NCBI RefSeq assembly: GCF_011075055.1
Contig: NC_058138.1
Coordinates: 3,534,001 to 3,598,000 of the forward strand
Direction of reading: 5' to 3'
Source of the DNA: Mangifera indica
Lineage: Eukaryota; Streptophyta; Magnoliopsida; Sapindales; Anacardiaceae
Length of the DNA: 64,000 nucleotides
The notes beneath the pieces were generated by a model. That model saw only the letters and a program-made list of their open reading frames with translations. It ran no database searches and was not told the origin of the DNA. This document shows, piece by piece, positions 11,701 to 25,693 of the stretch (positions are counted from its first letter, which is position 1; each line of letters starts with the position of its first letter). A program made the translations under genes and the position numbers.

Positions 11701-14700
11701 ATGCTATTCAAAAACTGATGATTCAAGACCAATTCAATGGTTCAATGCATTCAGACAAGCCCCCAGAACAAAATATTGCAACAATAAGCACCACAAATGC
11801 AACAATGGTGGTGTCAAAGACAAAACAGCAACTATAAGCATCGCCAGAGACAGAAAACACTTACCTTTGGGAGAACTCAAAACAAGAAAACTGATCCTCA
11901 ACAGTGTGTATTTTCAATCCACGCTGCTCAGCAAAAATCTAAACTATAGAAAAGACATTGTGTTATTAACATATTCAATTAAAAAATTATGAATTTGTTA
12001 GTTACAAAGCATCATGTACCTTATCCATCATTGGTTGATAGACCTCTGCTGGAAGATACGCTAAAGTTGTACCACTGTCTATTATTGTTCCTCTCTGACT
12101 TCCAGTGTCAAACACATCTGATGGCACATCTAACGTATCACCACCCACCTCAATTGCCTTCAGTTTAACATTGTAATGTGGCCTGAAATTGTTGACAGAA
12201 CTATCACTAAACAAATTAACAAACAAGGATCCCTTGATCAAGGATATAGAAACCAATGCTTTAAACCAGAGCACGAATTAAGTGAAATCACAAGCAAATA
12301 TAACGAGAAAGTTCTACCAATCCTAATCCAAAGCTCATGTAGTCATAGCAATGGCTAATGATGAAATACGAAGATGAAATTGGCAAAATACAATATATTC
12401 AATAACAGGTGACACCATAAAAGGTCTTGCATATCATTTGTACTTGATGTTTTCTTTTATATATTTTTCATGCACAGAAAGCTCCCTTTCTCTTGAGTTA
12501 GAAGTGACCCAAGATAAGACGTAAATAAGAAGCTTCATGTTTTGAAAACAGTGCTTTATGTTGAGAATAATCAAGATTCATACAAAATGGATCAATATAA
12601 ATGTCACTTCAAATTGCACAGGTCATATTAAGATTCTTCCTTAAATAGAAGGTGCTGAACAGTAAAGATCCTAGCAACACAGATTTGAATATATTATGAT
12701 GCACAGTCTAAGACACATACAAAATCCATTAATTAACTATCATCAATTGGCATAAATGACTTAAATATAAGGTGCCTATAATATTTAAGACAAGGTTTCT
12801 ATCAGCTATTTTAAACTAAAACTTAAAAAAACCCTTGTACTTTTTCCCACACTTGCATGGATAATTAGCCATCATTCATAAAAACAACAAATAGCATAAA
12901 TGGAGATACTTAAGTTAGATTTGCATACATATTTGGTACTAATGGAGTTGTTTTAACAACTGGTTGCACGACATCTCCAATGGCAAAGATTCCACCTCCT
13001 TTTACAACATCCAAGCAGTGTGCAAACTCCTTTCTGACCTTTCCAGCAGCAGCCAGCTGTGAAAACAGGGATGAATTTGCTTGTCCAAATCCAAGTATCC
13101 CATCTACAGCTGCTTCAGAAGATGAACCTAGGTCCCCAGTTTGTCTAGCACCGCAGCTACACAGGAAAATGAACTTTTGTATTATGTACTGTTATAACCA
13201 TATTTATGTAACTGAAAATTGAGATTCTCAAGCACAAACAGAAGCCAGAGAAGAACTCCCAAAAGTACAAACAAATTAGCACCAACATAAGAACATGTAA
13301 CATATTTAGGGAAAATGGAAACAGAGACTGGGAAATATAAATAACATTGAAGAGAAACAAAAAACCAAATATAATAATCAATGAGATTAACTAAATAAAT
13401 GCAACACCACCAAAGAAGTATGAAGAGAAGACGAGATAAGAGAAAATTCTCCACGACTGAGGATATAATCGTATTTTGCATCTCACAGAATGCACATACT
13501 GCTTTCATTAAGAATTAATATTGTCAAACTAGACATATTCCAAATCAATCAATCAACATGACATGAGAAAGCATAAATACCCATTATCCATATTCTGAAG
13601 TTGTGAAGAGAACTTTTCTACTTAAAAGGGCTCCATAAAATAATATTAATCCCAATTTGCATTTTTATTCAAAATGTACCACAAGTCAAGGACTAGAGGC
13701 CTTGATGAAGCCCATGAAAAAAAAATGATTACATCAAAGATCAGGTTGAGGAGACTTTTTAGCACATGAATAAGTTTGTGAGGAAATGATTCAAGAAATT
13801 TGTTTCCTACATGAAAAACATGACCATTGCGACCAAAAAGTTACAGAATATAATATGTCGTTATGCACGAAGGGAGTTCCCTCCACAATATAACCTCTAA
13901 TTGATTGAACTACAATCCTAAGCCACAACAGATGAACATTATTATAAAAACCATTCCATGCATTCATACACCAAAGACTGCCAGTTTTAAGAGATAGACA
14001 AGAAATATTATAATGTTTAATACAATGACTCACCCAAATATTATACTCGCATTTAATGATGACGTTTTGAAGTTTCCACTTGCTTGTTGCAGCGATACAA
14101 CATCCTTCACAAAGGCTCCAGTAGTTGCACTTCCATCTCCGTAAGTAACACTATATTGGCACTGCACCCCAGGCTTGCAACCAGACAGTTGACCATTGTA
14201 TTGCTCAACACAAAAATTATCATCACAGTCAACCTCACCAAAAGTTTTAGATTTCTCTGGATCAAATAGAGTCAGTTTTATCTGCAGAACAATATCACAT
14301 TGAAAAAAATCTAAGAATTAAGTTCACTAGAATTTGAATGATCAAGTACAATAAAATTAAATTTTTCAAGTTGATATTTGCTAATATGATTAATTTGACC
14401 CAAATAAGGATAAAAAAAATTTCAGTTGAGGAAGCATACACCGAGGTCACTTTTTCTAGGGCACCTGCTGCAGCCAACACAATTCACCCACAAAAGGTCA
14501 CTTCCTGTATCAACTTGCACGTAAAATTCCCTCGATGGAGTTCCCAGCCCAATTTTAGTAAAATAAAGCCTAATCAATAAACAGAGTGAACCATATTAGC
14601 ACCTGAAACACACTACACGTGCATATGTTTGTTTGCCAGAAGAATGCTTACAATTGAAAAGCATATATAATTAACCCAAAAACAACACTCTTAGTCTTGT

Positions 14701-15961
14701 ATTTTTGCCATCAGACAGCCATAATATACCACGGGCTGACAATGAACAACTTGTTATCTCAATGATACTTCATCTTTTCATTTCTTTTTTTGTCTAAAAC
14801 AAAATGACAAGATACTCATAAGTTAAATCAACTCTAAGAAACCAACTGAAATGTCGTGAAATTGATACAGAAGCTCTTTTAAAAATAAATGTACCAAATT
14901 AGCCATGTACACAAAGCAAAGAACTAACACAAGCATGTGCCTTTAACAAACCAATAAGCATAATTTCCTCCAAAATAGAGAACACAAATTGCTCAGAAGT
15001 ATGCATACAAACAAACATCATGCAGATGTAAAGATAAAGCTATTGCATCTTAGTCAAACCTATACGTTGCACCCGAAAACATTTTATCAATATAGACCAT
15101 AAGATATCTAAGGCTTTCTGGATGAGAATATATCCTCCAACCCATTTAGCAAACACAGGTTAAAAACACACCCCTGGCATCCTAGATGACCCTATGGAGG
15201 AATCAAACTCCATCTTCATGGAACAAACCACATGCCTAAGCGGTCAACTAAGCCCTCCCAATTATTAAAAGTAATTACCCTTAAGAATAATCTAATATCC
15301 TTCTACACCAAATATATGAGAGAATAATCATGAAAATTATATAAACAAACTAAAATAAAGAATTCATATATAAACTTATCAAGGATAACCACCCTCAAAG
15401 ACAAACATTACCAACATCTTTCTAAACCAAAGTCCAGCTGAAATCAATCACAAAAAATTATATAACAAGTGAAAAAGCTAACAAAAGATTGTACATACAA
15501 ACTTATAAAGGGTAATTACCCACAAAGATTAGGATAATTTGGATCCTTCTAAAGCAAGTCCATCTGAAATTAACCATTAAAACATTAAAAATAAAATATA
15601 CTAATACATTACCCTCAAAATAACCAAAACTAAATCTTCAAATCCAAATCCATCAAAAAACAAAAACTTTACAGACAAACAAGCAAACACAAACGAAATG
15701 ATAATCTAAACACAACACAAAAATATACCCCGTTTCAGAAGGGTGGCCATTGCCCCCCAAAGGAAGATCAACGGATGCCAAAAATCTTCCATGGCGAAGA
15801 GAATCATGCTTCTTAAGGGCACTCAAACTCCTCTCTTTCCCACCCAACTTAAATTTACTCTCAACATTAAACACATAGTTCCCAGAAACACCAACACCAC
15901 CGCAAGCCACCAAAAGAACCACCGCCAGAACAACCGCCGCTGGGCCCCGCCTCAAACCCAT
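8793..15961 (-). CDS. GPI-type aspartic protease (pepsin family A1), complete, 10 exons
   Basis: Secreted aspartic endopeptidase of the plant A1 family. Exons (minus strand): 15961-15729, 14569-14440, 14281-14034, 13156-12929, 12182-12020, 11938-11865, 11645-11555, 10454-10379, 9979-9908, 8944-8793. All phases join, giving 1,467 nt and 488 residues. The N-terminus MGLRRGPAAVVLAVVLL is a signal peptide. The two catalytic motifs are VDTGSDLLWVN (Asp98) and IIDSGTTLAYLP (Asp315); CVGCSRCP and WCVGWQNGG are typical of this subgroup. The hydrophobic C-terminus (ILTLLTTLFAMLHIFCVH), after a small-residue stretch, suggests a GPI anchor. An upstream in-frame TTG was rejected as start in favour of the ATG at 15961. 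From memory it is closest to Arabidopsis At3g02740, with A36/A39 as paralogues. A MITE lies in intron 7 and another just after the stop. Substrate is unknown. Confidence 0.93.
9255..9412. mobile_element. hAT-like repeat fragment in intron 9 of the protease gene
   Basis: The ends GGGGTGGATCTGATCTCAGC and GGATCAAACCCACCCCT are inverted. The interior TTCATCTCATCGACAGCC and CTAATAATACTGTATACCA matches two other copies near 18190-18446 and 20020-20245, which defines a small repeat family. No clear target duplication was found. Confidence 0.5.
10822..10982. mobile_element. AT-rich palindromic MITE in intron 7 of the protease gene
   Basis: This is the most palindromic copy in the window. The left arm ATTAATTTGTGTACTAATGA and right arm TCATTAGTACACAAATTAAT are exact complements, and outer arms (AAACTATG...CATAGTTT) extend the pairing to about 50 bp per side with a loop containing TGATTTTGAATTAGGAATAA. 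Transcribed within the gene's pre-mRNA, it would fold into a long hairpin. Confidence 0.85.
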
Positions 15962-16604
15962 CTCCACCGCCAAGATTTGAATCCGTTTCAACGCGTTTTT
16001 TAGGCTCTTTATGTTTTTTCTTCTAATGGGTGTTACTGAGATGACGAAGAAAAACCCATGAAAGGAAAAGATTCAAAGAGAAAAACAGAACGACTCAATA
16101 AGCGCGTTTTCAACGGCAGGCAACAGGAGTTTTGTGACGAGGGAAAAATATGTCTTTTTTGTTGGGTTTTTCTTATTCTTAGTAAACCAACTTATATTGT
16201 ACGTTGGCTTCCTAGATTGGCATACCATACGAAGACATGACAGAATTCTTAGCTTTTGAAAATGATATCTTACAAGTCAAAATCGAAAAATACAATTTTT
16301 TTCATAAATATAACCGATGGATTGAGGTAAGTTAATGTGTCACCTTGTTGCTAGATCGGCACCTACTTGTTTGTTATTTTCTCACAAATGTATTATATTT
16401 CATGCATAATCGAGAATTATATATATCTAATTTAAAGTATTTAATTAATATCTAAATAATATATTATTATATTATTAAATAATTTTCTCCTTTCACTTTT
16501 TGTAGCTTGTGATTATTGTCAAGTTTACCATTTTATTTTAAGTGACATATAATGCTATAGAGAAAAAATTATTTATTTTAATACAAATAAATTTCATATT
16601 ATTT

Positions 16605-17520
16605 ATATCAATAAAATTATATATATTTATTTTTATATATAATTTATATATATAAATTATATATCATTATATGATTAGATAATTTTAAATTAATAAAAAA
16701 ATAACATTTAATCACATAATAATATATTATTTATATATACTGATTACATATAAAAAAATGTGTATATATAGTATTATTCTATGTATATAGATTTTAATAA
16801 AAAATAATATTTAATATATTAATATAAATATAAATATCGATATACATTTATATTATTTTATTTTAATTAAAAAACGAAATATGATTGGTTTATAAAACAC
16901 TTCTACCTTGGTTGCCTTGTGGATTTGCCTATGGAGACGGCTTTCCTTTGCTTCTTGTTAGCTGTTTCTTCCACGTGGTTGTCACTCTCTCTCTTTCTTC
17001 GGTTTAGTGTAGAATAAAATGGTAAATATCACTTAAACCCCTTATATTTATTATACTCTCTAAATATAAAAATTAAGTTCATATATGTTTTACATCAACA
17101 AAATTATGCATAGTCCTATTGAGTATATAAATTATTATATATTTAATATGTATTATTATACGATTGAGTAATTTTAAATTAAAAATAAAATAACGTTCAA
17201 TTACATGAGAACATATATAAGTATATTTATTTATGTACACAAATTAATGTATTAATAAAACCATATATATTTATAATAAGTACCAAATTAAGTAATAATA
17301 ATGATGTGTCATTGTATAATTTGATGATTTTTAATTAAGTATAAATTAACACAGTTGTATAGTGAGACATCATTATAAGTAATTGCATATAACATTATTC
17401 TTTCATATGTAAATGGTTGATAATAATAAATACATGCAAACTAATATACCAATAAATAATTTTAAATTAAAGATAATAAAATAATTAAATCATTTAATTA
17501 TATAATAATAAATCAGTTTG
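16605..17520. mobile_element. Cluster of AT-rich palindromic MITEs upstream of the protease gene
   Basis: At least three adjacent copies are visible: about 16605-16775, 17095-17275 and 17285-17395, with a further partial at 17420-17520. Each has the centre TGATT(G/A)AGTAATTTTAAATT-like sequence followed by AATAACATTCAATTACAT-like sequence. Between the first two lies a less AT-rich patch (16880-17010) with CCACGTGG and a CTCTCTCTCTTTCTTC run, whose role is unknown. Confidence 0.55.
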
Positions 17521-18189
17521 CTTCTATTTGTTAGTAGATATTATTTATTTACCCAGTACTTTAATCATCAATATTCAACCATATAATCGTAACTCTAGTG
17601 GGATTTGAAAAAAAAAAATCCGTCAATAAAATGAAAAGTGAATATATATCGAGCTTGATAATAGTACAATAACAAATATTAGCTTTTTCTTCTTTGTAAA
17701 CAATGAATAATCGAAAATGATGTTCGTCGACATAAAAGAATATTTTAGTATATTACGTCTCAAAAACCCAACAGAATTTGATTATCTCATATAATTTCTT
17801 TGATAAATTTTAAAAATAATCTCTACCTTGAAAATTGTCAAAAGCCTACAATCAAAATTTATCCCAAGGTTTTAGAATTGAGGGTGTGAATTTGATAGTA
17901 GTGATAAGTTTCAAGAGAAGTTTGTGATGTTTTTGAAATGATAAGGGTGAATTGTCATATAACAAACCTTAAGGGGTCTTGAAAATTCCCTAATTTGGAA
18001 AAAGAAATATAGAAAACTTTGTTGTGAAGTCAATTTTCTTGGAAAAAGAATTATGGATAAATATAATTAGTAATTATTTAATAATATTTTAACTATATTT
18101 TTAATTATATATGTAAATAAAAAATTATGTAGAACTTAAAATATTTTCATGTAATTATGAAAAAATACCATAATATTACTATATTTTAT

Positions 18190-18446
18190 CTATAATTAAA
18201 AGTGGATTAGATTTAAGTTGAATTGGACTGAATTCACTAATGAGTTAATTTAAATTGAAGTTTTAATTCAGTTTAAAATCAATTTGTTTGTTCGATCATG
18301 ATATTTTTTATCCTATCAAAGATATCATTTATCTTGTCAATGATCTTCCGATAGTATTGTGCATTAACTTGAATTTTAGAGTATGACCTCGATCCAAGTT
18401 TGAGCCAACTTAAATTTGATTTGATTTGAATCGAATCCACCCTTAC
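18190..18446. mobile_element. hAT-like repeat fragment
   Basis: The ends GTGGATTAGATTTAAGTTG and TTTGAATCGAATCCACCC are inverted repeats, and the interior TTATCTTGTCAATGATCTTC with ATAGTATTGTGCATTAACTT matches the copies at 9255 and 20020. Age and decay hide any target duplication. Confidence 0.5.
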
Positions 18447-18678
18447 GTATAAAAAATTTTGAAATTTTATAGTGAAGCATTTTATTATATCATGAGAAAT
18501 GGGTGAGATGTCAATTCCCATATTGTTGATGATTGGAAATGGTAACTAAAATTTTTGTGCATTTAAAATCCCTGTGAATGTTGAATTCATTTGTGAAATG
18601 TGACACAAATGACTTGGGCCTCACCTCACATGTCATGTTTCCTTATAGCATCAAGTTGTTAGGTTTTATATGCAACGA

Positions 18679-18966
18679 GAGTTGAATTCGATTTATAATG
18701 AGTCCAAATAAGATCTAGTTTAAGATTTACCTAAATTCAAATGAGTTGGTTTGAAATTGATTTGGGATTGATAAATTTAGAGACTCAAACTTGATTAAAA
18801 AATAATTCAATTTTGAAATCGATTTGAATTAACTCAAACTAAAATGTTTTCATCAATTCGAACTCGAATCATTTTATGAAAATAAGCTCAATTCTTAACG
18901 TGAACTTAACTCATTTAATTTAAATTTAAATTTTAGCTAAAGCACACTGAATCAAATCCAACCTTA
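18679..18966. mobile_element. Degraded hAT-like repeat
   Basis: The ends GAGAGTTGAATTCGATTT and GAATCAAATCCAACCTTA are imperfect inverted repeats, and the interior is rich in AACTCAAA/TTTGAGTT words like the other GAGCTC-type elements. Confidence 0.4.
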
Positions 18967-19001
18967 TTTATAGCTAAAATTGTGATTTATTATATTTTTC
19001 T

Positions 19002-19006
<5 letters not shown>

Positions 19007-19053
<47 letters not shown>
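19007..19053. repeat. (TA)n microsatellite
   Basis: An uninterrupted run of about 23 TA units. Such tracts are usually polymorphic in length. Confidence 0.95.
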
Positions 19054-19055
<2 letters not shown>

Positions 19056-20019
19056 TTCCCCTTCCCCATTATTCTTTTTATTTCTCTTTTCTCCCTTTTT
19101 TTTAAATTTTTCTTTTTCAAAAGTTTGGGGGCGAACAATAATATTTTACTTTTGAAAATATTAAAGGTATTAATAAAATTTTTAAAAAGTTTAGGGATGC
19201 TTTTGAAATTTTTAAAATTTCAATAATTTCAAAAATGACAATTACATATCTAAAGAATTGATCAAAACATAACATTTCAAAGTCGGTTAAAGAGTTTTAT
19301 TTTTTTGGAAGTTTAGATAATAAAATTTTTAATTAGTAAGTGTTAATGAAAATTTTATCATTTTAATAAAGGATAAAATAATTATTTTTAAAAAAGTTCA
19401 AATAAATTCAATAATAAGAATAAATAACGAGTAAAATTTTGACTTTTTCAAACTGAAACAGTAAAAATTTGTTAATTTGACAAACCTTGGGTGGGAAATG
19501 TTCAAATAACTCTCAAGTAAGATTACTTTGAGTTTCAGGCTACTTTGTATTTCATACCAAGTCAAGCAAATGAATTGAAGCTTTGAAAGGAAGGAAATCA
19601 AAACTTTGAGTGTTATAAATATAATAACAATAATTTAGAGAGAAATGGGTTGAATTAAGAATTGAGAGAAGGGTAATATTTATGTAAAGAGAATTGAAGT
19701 AAACGAAGAATTGAGAGAAGAGTAAAAGTTCATGTAAATTCAAATGATCCTATTATAAAGAGACGAGGTACTTATAAGTATTATCCACCACCCTATATGC
19801 TCAAAATATTGTCGGGCCTTTAATTGATTTAAATGTGTTCACACATATTTTGTTCTTAATGTCATACATGGAGGCTTTGACAATAAATGCAATGTCTAAT
19901 CTTCTTTAAATTTTAACAAGTGGAAAGCCATCATTTTACATAAGAGTTTGTATTTTTATACTTTGATACAACAGGTGGCCCTCCTATCTCTGCATGATAT
20001 TGTTTGGTATAGAAATAGA

Positions 20020-20245
20020 TTTGAATTGGGTTAGTTCGAGTTCAAATTATTATTTAATTTGAATGAGTCAAACTCAAGTTCAGTAACTTAGTATCAGTTT
20101 GGCATATCCACTCCTCTGACAGTATTACTCACCTCATCAACATCCTTTAACAATACTATACATCAATTTAAATAAACTCGAATTGACTATTATAGATTCA
20201 GACTCAATTTGAGTCAACTTTGTTCGAACTTAGCTCTAATCTATC
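20020..20245. mobile_element. hAT-like repeat fragment
   Basis: The ends AATAGATTTGAATTGGGTTA and AGCTCTAATCTATCCCTA are imperfect inverted repeats; CACCTCATCAACATCC and ACAATACTATACATCAATTT align with the copies at 9255 and 18190. Confidence 0.5.
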
Positions 20246-20852
20246 CCTAACTTTGTCAAGTTTTACTTATTTTCTTTTTTCTATAGTCAAAGTTAATCTT
20301 TAAAACAAAAATCGTTACATAAAAACACAGTGTACAATAAAACCAATTATCAATTTGATAATGTTAAAGGTAAGATTAATAGTAGGAGTTTTCTCCTAAA
20401 ATTTCAATAAAATGACTATAAATGTAGACTTTCGATCTAAAGACCGAACTACTTAAAAGTCATTTCATTCATTATCATTTACATAGAAACACAACTATAA
20501 TTTAATGAACGTGTCAACTTTTTGAATCGAAACAAAAACATATTTTTATAATCTAAATTCCCACAAAAGTTGTGACTAGATATCCAAATTAGTTCTCATT
20601 TCGAGGGAGATGAGACTATTGGATGATCTCAATGTGGAAGGCATAGAAATTAAAGAACTTGCTTTGTAATATAAATTTTTAATAATTTCCCAATTGAATA
20701 CTCCAATGGTTTAGAAAAATAATTATATAATTTGCTTTGTGATTTTATCCTATGATAGAAATGTACGGAGTTTTGGACTTTATTTGATAAAAAATAATAA
20801 AGAAAATGTAGTCCCTTTGTGCCAAAATTACCATATATTTAACATCACTATC

Positions 20853-21229
20853 CAGGGCTGCATTTGAATCAAGCTCGTTAGAGTTTAAGCTCAAAATCAA
20901 TTTGAATAAATTTAAAATAAGTCAAACTCAAATGAGTTTGAGCATGAAACTTTAACATTTTCAAGCTCGAGCTTTGGAGTGTATAATTGTTAAGTGAGTA
21001 AACTAAAAATTTTGATACAAAACGATATCGTTTTGATCAATATATATTAAAATGATATCGTTTTAATAATGAGTTAGTTAAAAACTCAAATTTGAACTGA
21101 ATTTGAGCTTAACTTTTTTTAAATAAATCAAACTCAAACTTATTTAAAGCAAGCTCAAGCTTGAACTTAATTTTATACAAATCAAATTGTGCTCAAACTC
21201 AGTTCGGCTCAAATCCAAACTTACCTCTG
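20853..21229. mobile_element. hAT-like MITE of the GAGCTC-rich subfamily
   Basis: The left end CAGGGCTGCATTTGAATCAA and right end CAAATCCAAACTTACCTCTG are imperfect inverted repeats. The centre contains ACAAAACGATATCGTTTT and AAAATGATATCGTTTTAATA, equivalent to the ACGACGTCGT palindromes of the copies at 4461 and 44359. No target duplication was recognised. Confidence 0.55.
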
Positions 21230-22263
21230 TCAAATGAAGTTGTGATTTTGTCTTGGAGCAGTGTGGAATGTTGAGGAAAAAACATTTAAAAAAAAAAAAA
21301 ACAATTGTATAATGGCTTGCGATATGCACTATGTTGATAGTGCCACCAATATTTTTGAAGTTAAATTAGACATTAACTTAGTTTAAAGGTTGGTTTGGGT
21401 AGAGACAGAAAGGAACGTTTGGATTTTTTTTTGGGTCAAATTTGATTTGAAAGAAAAATAGTTTAATCCAAATTTAATTTGGATTTGTTTAATCAAAGTT
21501 AAAAGTAGTTTGAATTTAACTTAAATAAAAAATAGTTTAAATCGATTTTATAGTTTGAATTAGTGATTCGAACATATGACTTGAGTTCTTACCTTATTAA
21601 CAAAACAATTTTTTTTTTTTCATAATAAAAGACAAAATGACATCATATTGATTATTGTTTAAAATAACTTGAATCGGACAACAAACCAAATTCAATTATA
21701 ATTGACCTATCCACTTGACACACAATTCAAACCAAACAAAACTTCTACTAACTCAAGTTTAATTCCATTTAAAAAAGAGATGAACTGATCGGCTTTAATT
21801 TGATCTAAACAAATTTATGCTGAGCTGAACTGAGCTAAGTTGATTTTCATAACCAAGCTGACTCAATTCAACTTGGAATCTCGATTTGAGTTTTAACTAA
21901 TCCGATCATTTTAACTAATAGTCAATCAATTATAAGTTAAATAAATATTAAAATAATATTCAATCAAATAAAATTGTGATATACAATGTATATTTCTTAC
22001 CATATTGACTCATTTTGAATCTCAACAATGGCCAAAATATTCGCTCTCAAACTAAGCTAGCTTCCTAGCGTTTATATTAAATATTATGTGATGCATATTC
22101 CTTTGTTCAAGTTTTAATAATTACAAGATTCAATCTAATGGTTCAACTGTAACCCAATTTAATATCTTTGGTTTTATTTTAAGTTAATTAAATAATTAAA
22201 ATAAGTTCAAACATTGACTGAAACTAAACTCATCATGAGACTTGGACCCTTGGATCTTCTTAA

Positions 22264-22755
22264 GGGGTCGTTTGATTCCAGAGATTTAAAAATTATCTTG
22301 ATAATCTATGTTTTAATATTTATGTTACCTTGTTTGATTTGTCAGTAATAAAATATTATGATAATATTATATTATTAATATTTAAGTGGTAGGTAATATA
22401 GGTAGTAATCTAATTACCATATTCACCTTAGGTATTAAAAATTTACCAAGGTAATCTTGATTTCTTTATAATTATATTATTATTTATTAATTTTTTAAGA
22501 TAAAAATAAATTTATTTTTAATTAATATTATAAATAATATAAAAAATCTTTAAACATATTTATATTCAACGGTATTTAAGTAAAACAATTTACTAATATT
22601 ATTTTATTGCTGTTAACCAAACACAATAATTATTTATACCTATTAAATTTTATTAAATATAGTAATCATTTATATCTAGTAATCTTATAAGTAATTTATC
22701 TTCAAAAAAATCTCTCTATTTTGATAATAAAATATTCTCAAAATTAAACACCCAC
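22264..22755. mobile_element. Possible Harbinger-like MITE
   Basis: The left end GGGGTCGTTTGATTCCAG and right end AAAATTAAACACCCAC are imperfect inverted repeats (10 of 14 positions) flanked by TAA on both sides, the 3-bp target typical of PIF/Harbinger elements. A 3-bp duplication is weak evidence by itself. Confidence 0.45.
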
Positions 22756-23852
22756 TAAAGGTTTGACTCATAAATTTTGTACAAAGGAATGTGTGCATAT
22801 ATATACAACGTAGAAAATGGATTTTAACATTTGAGACAAGCTTCACAAAACTATTTACATCGAACCGGAGGAAAGTTTTGCGTGTTAACATTAGAAAATT
22901 ACTTTTCCTAATATGAAAAATAACCGAGTTATTATTTTTTTTTTGAAGAGATCGGACTTTTTTATTAAAATGATCAAAATTTTAGATTATTTTTATTATA
23001 GAGATTGAATTTTTGGATTTTCTTATTAAAGAAATCAAACTTTTTATAAATATTAAAGAAACCAAACAAATACAATTAAAATTGTAGTTTTGTTTTGATT
23101 TTGAAAATAAGAAGATTAGTTCGACACATTCAATAAAAAATAGATAGAGTTTGATCATTTTAATTGAAAATTTTGAAAATATAGTTTGTTCTATATAATA
23201 ATTTGAAAATTTGATTCATTCAATAAAAAAATAAAGTTTAGTCTCTTCAATAAAAAAACAGATATAATTTGAAAATTGTAGTATAGTTTTTTATTAAAAT
23301 ACTACAAAAATAAATTTATTTCAAGAGTATTACATTATTTTATTATATGATAATAAATCAATTTATTTATACTCATTAATTCTTGTTCCTTTCTAGATGA
23401 AATATTGTTGATATATCAAAACAATTTTCATACTAAAAAAGCATTATTTTCCTCTGACTGTAAGGAGGCTTTCTCCCAGAAAACACTTAGTCCTCCCCAA
23501 ACCCAAGTTTTCATGGGCTTGGATCCTGAAAATTTGGAGCCACCTATTTGGGCCCCTTTAGGGTTCCAATACGACTAGTCTGTCATATTATTATTATTAT
23601 TTTAACTTTCAATTTTTAATTTTTTGTGAGTTGTGCTGGGTCAACTCGTAAGTCAGACTCTAAGACCCCGATACATCCAATACAATTACAGATCATGCCC
23701 CATGGATCGTGCTTTTTCAAGGGGGTTAAAGCCCCCACCGATCCTTCAAAATGTCTAACTTCACTGATATGGGGTTTCTGTTTTCTCTCTCCAATTTCGT
23801 TATATATTCTTTTCTTCAATAAAAAATATTCTATAAAGATCCAAATCCAAAA

Positions 23853-24071
23853 TATGATTGGATTTGATATGAATTACTCAAACTCAATTCAAACAAACTG
23901 ATTTTAAACTAATCTAAATAGTTGATCTCAAGTCATTTAGAATGAATCCAAATTCAAATTATGTTTAAGTCAAATTCAAACTCTAACTTTTCAATCTTAA
24001 ACATTTGAACTTGAGTAATTTCAAGAAGAATTTATTTGAATTTGGTTTGAATTAAATCGAATCTAACCATA
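23853..24071. mobile_element. Small terminal-inverted-repeat element, unclassified
   Basis: TATGATTGGATTTGATAT on the left mirrors AAATCGAATCTAACCATA on the right with few mismatches; the interior is composed of AACTCAAACTCAATT-like words. No target duplication was seen. Confidence 0.4.
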
Positions 24072-25693
24072 TGAACAATTTTAAATTATGATATCATAAA
24101 ATCAAACAAATAATGTGGTGTCGAGACATTATTAATCAAACAAATAATGTAGCTCAAGTTAATCAATTGGTAAATAATAACACCAGAAAAGAAAACGATA
24201 AATTATCGAAGAAAATAGAAAGTGGTAAAAGTAAAGAAGAATCATTATAAAAAAAGAAGATAATTTAAGAGAGAATAAGAAAAAAAATCACTAGAAAAGA
24301 AGAAAAAAGAAGGATAAGAGAATATGAAGGAAAGTTCTAGAGGATGAAAAAATATCGTTATGAAAACAAAAAAGTCATCAAAGAAAAAAAATAATTATCT
24401 GTGAGATAAACTCTAGTGTAATGACGTTGGTAAATCTTCAAAGTTGAATTAAATTTAAATTTCAACTTAAAATTAGTTCATTTAAGCCAAGTTAAGATTT
24501 AAATTTGAGATAATTAGAATAGAATCCACCTCTTTTTCTTTTCCAGTTGGATTCAAAATGCCACTTTTATTTATCAACTTGGCAACTTCATTTTCAGCCT
24601 ACAACAAAAATTCATGGTTACAAAAGTTTTACACTTTTTTTTTTTCATTATTTTTAAATATTAATTGAGCGAAATTTATTTAAATTTATAAAATTTTTAT
24701 ATTTTTTATGAATATAAAGTAAAAAATTAAAAAGAAAAATTTTCTTTTAATTTATGTGGGTGATGTACTTCTGCCAAAGAAAGATCATCCAAAAGACCAT
24801 ATTACCCCAAGATTTTTCAATCCACGAGGCATATCCCAAGGTCAATTTGGTATTTTGTAATTTGAGAATCATAAAATCCAATGATTCTCTTCACCCTTTC
24901 ACTGTCGTTACTTCCTCAAATCCTCCTACACCTCTTATATAATTTTCGCAAAATAACGTATATTGACCAAAATACCCCTACACTGCAAAGTCTTTCAAAA
25001 TAAATCCGAACCATTCTATAATTAATACATATTTAAATACCATTTTTCTATATGCTTTTTAAACAAAATTTAACTTCTTTTTAAAATAAAAATACTTCAA
25101 GTCAAATCTTAAAATATAGTAACTAGTTTCACAAACAAGTTGAAATGAACCCAAATTGTTTGTTATTCGTATAAAAAAAATATTTAACCTTAATCATTTT
25201 TTTAATATATCATATCGGATCATTAGTATTGAATTATATAATAAATATATTAATATAAAGTTTTTATTTGGTACTATTTAATTTTGAGATTAGAATGTTT
25301 TTCATGTTCTTAAACTAAGATAAATTGTTGAGATTCTTCATTTTCACGGGTGAATTCAAATAATTTATTTAAATTTTAAATTGATTTGGTCTGGTTTTTA
25401 TTTAAAGATTTTTTTATTTTTCATTTTAAAACACTTTTTAAAGTTATTTTTAGTATAAATTTGTTCAGATTCACATTTTAAGGTTTGAAGAGTAAATTTA
25501 AAACCAAATTATTTAATAACTTATTCAATTTTATTCGAATTTTCATTTGGGAAATTTCTTTGCAAATTTTATTTTTTTTTAAGACTTTAAAACGGAAGGG
25601 TATTTTAGTCATTTTATATCTTTCATCCTTTTATTTCGCTAAGCGCTCTCTCGTTTTCATTGGTCTCTCCACTCCAGCACACCTCTAAAGACG

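Larger units (their letters stand above)
16250..25600. other. Long intergenic region between protease and thioredoxin f genes
   Basis: Over 9 kb with no gene I can support. It holds MITE clusters, several degraded hAT-like repeats, a (TA)n tract and a Harbinger-like element. A less AT-rich patch at 23460-23800 (GGGCTTGGATCCTGAAAATT, GACCCCGATACATCC, AAGGGGGTTAAAGCCCCCAC) looks repeat-derived but was not classified. The last few hundred bases probably contain the thioredoxin f promoter. Confidence 0.45.

Noticed and set aside
11561..11992. 143-residue plus-strand frame
   Set aside because: It overlaps three exons and introns of the minus-strand protease gene and has no recognisable motif.
15962..15991. 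Longer N-terminus for the aspartic protease, beginning at an upstream in-frame codon
   Set aside because: That codon is TTG, not ATG. The ATG at 15961 is followed directly by a good signal peptide.
23616..23901. Overlapping frames on both strands in a GC-richer patch
   Set aside because: No family motif, no splice context and no supporting neighbour; likely repeat-derived.
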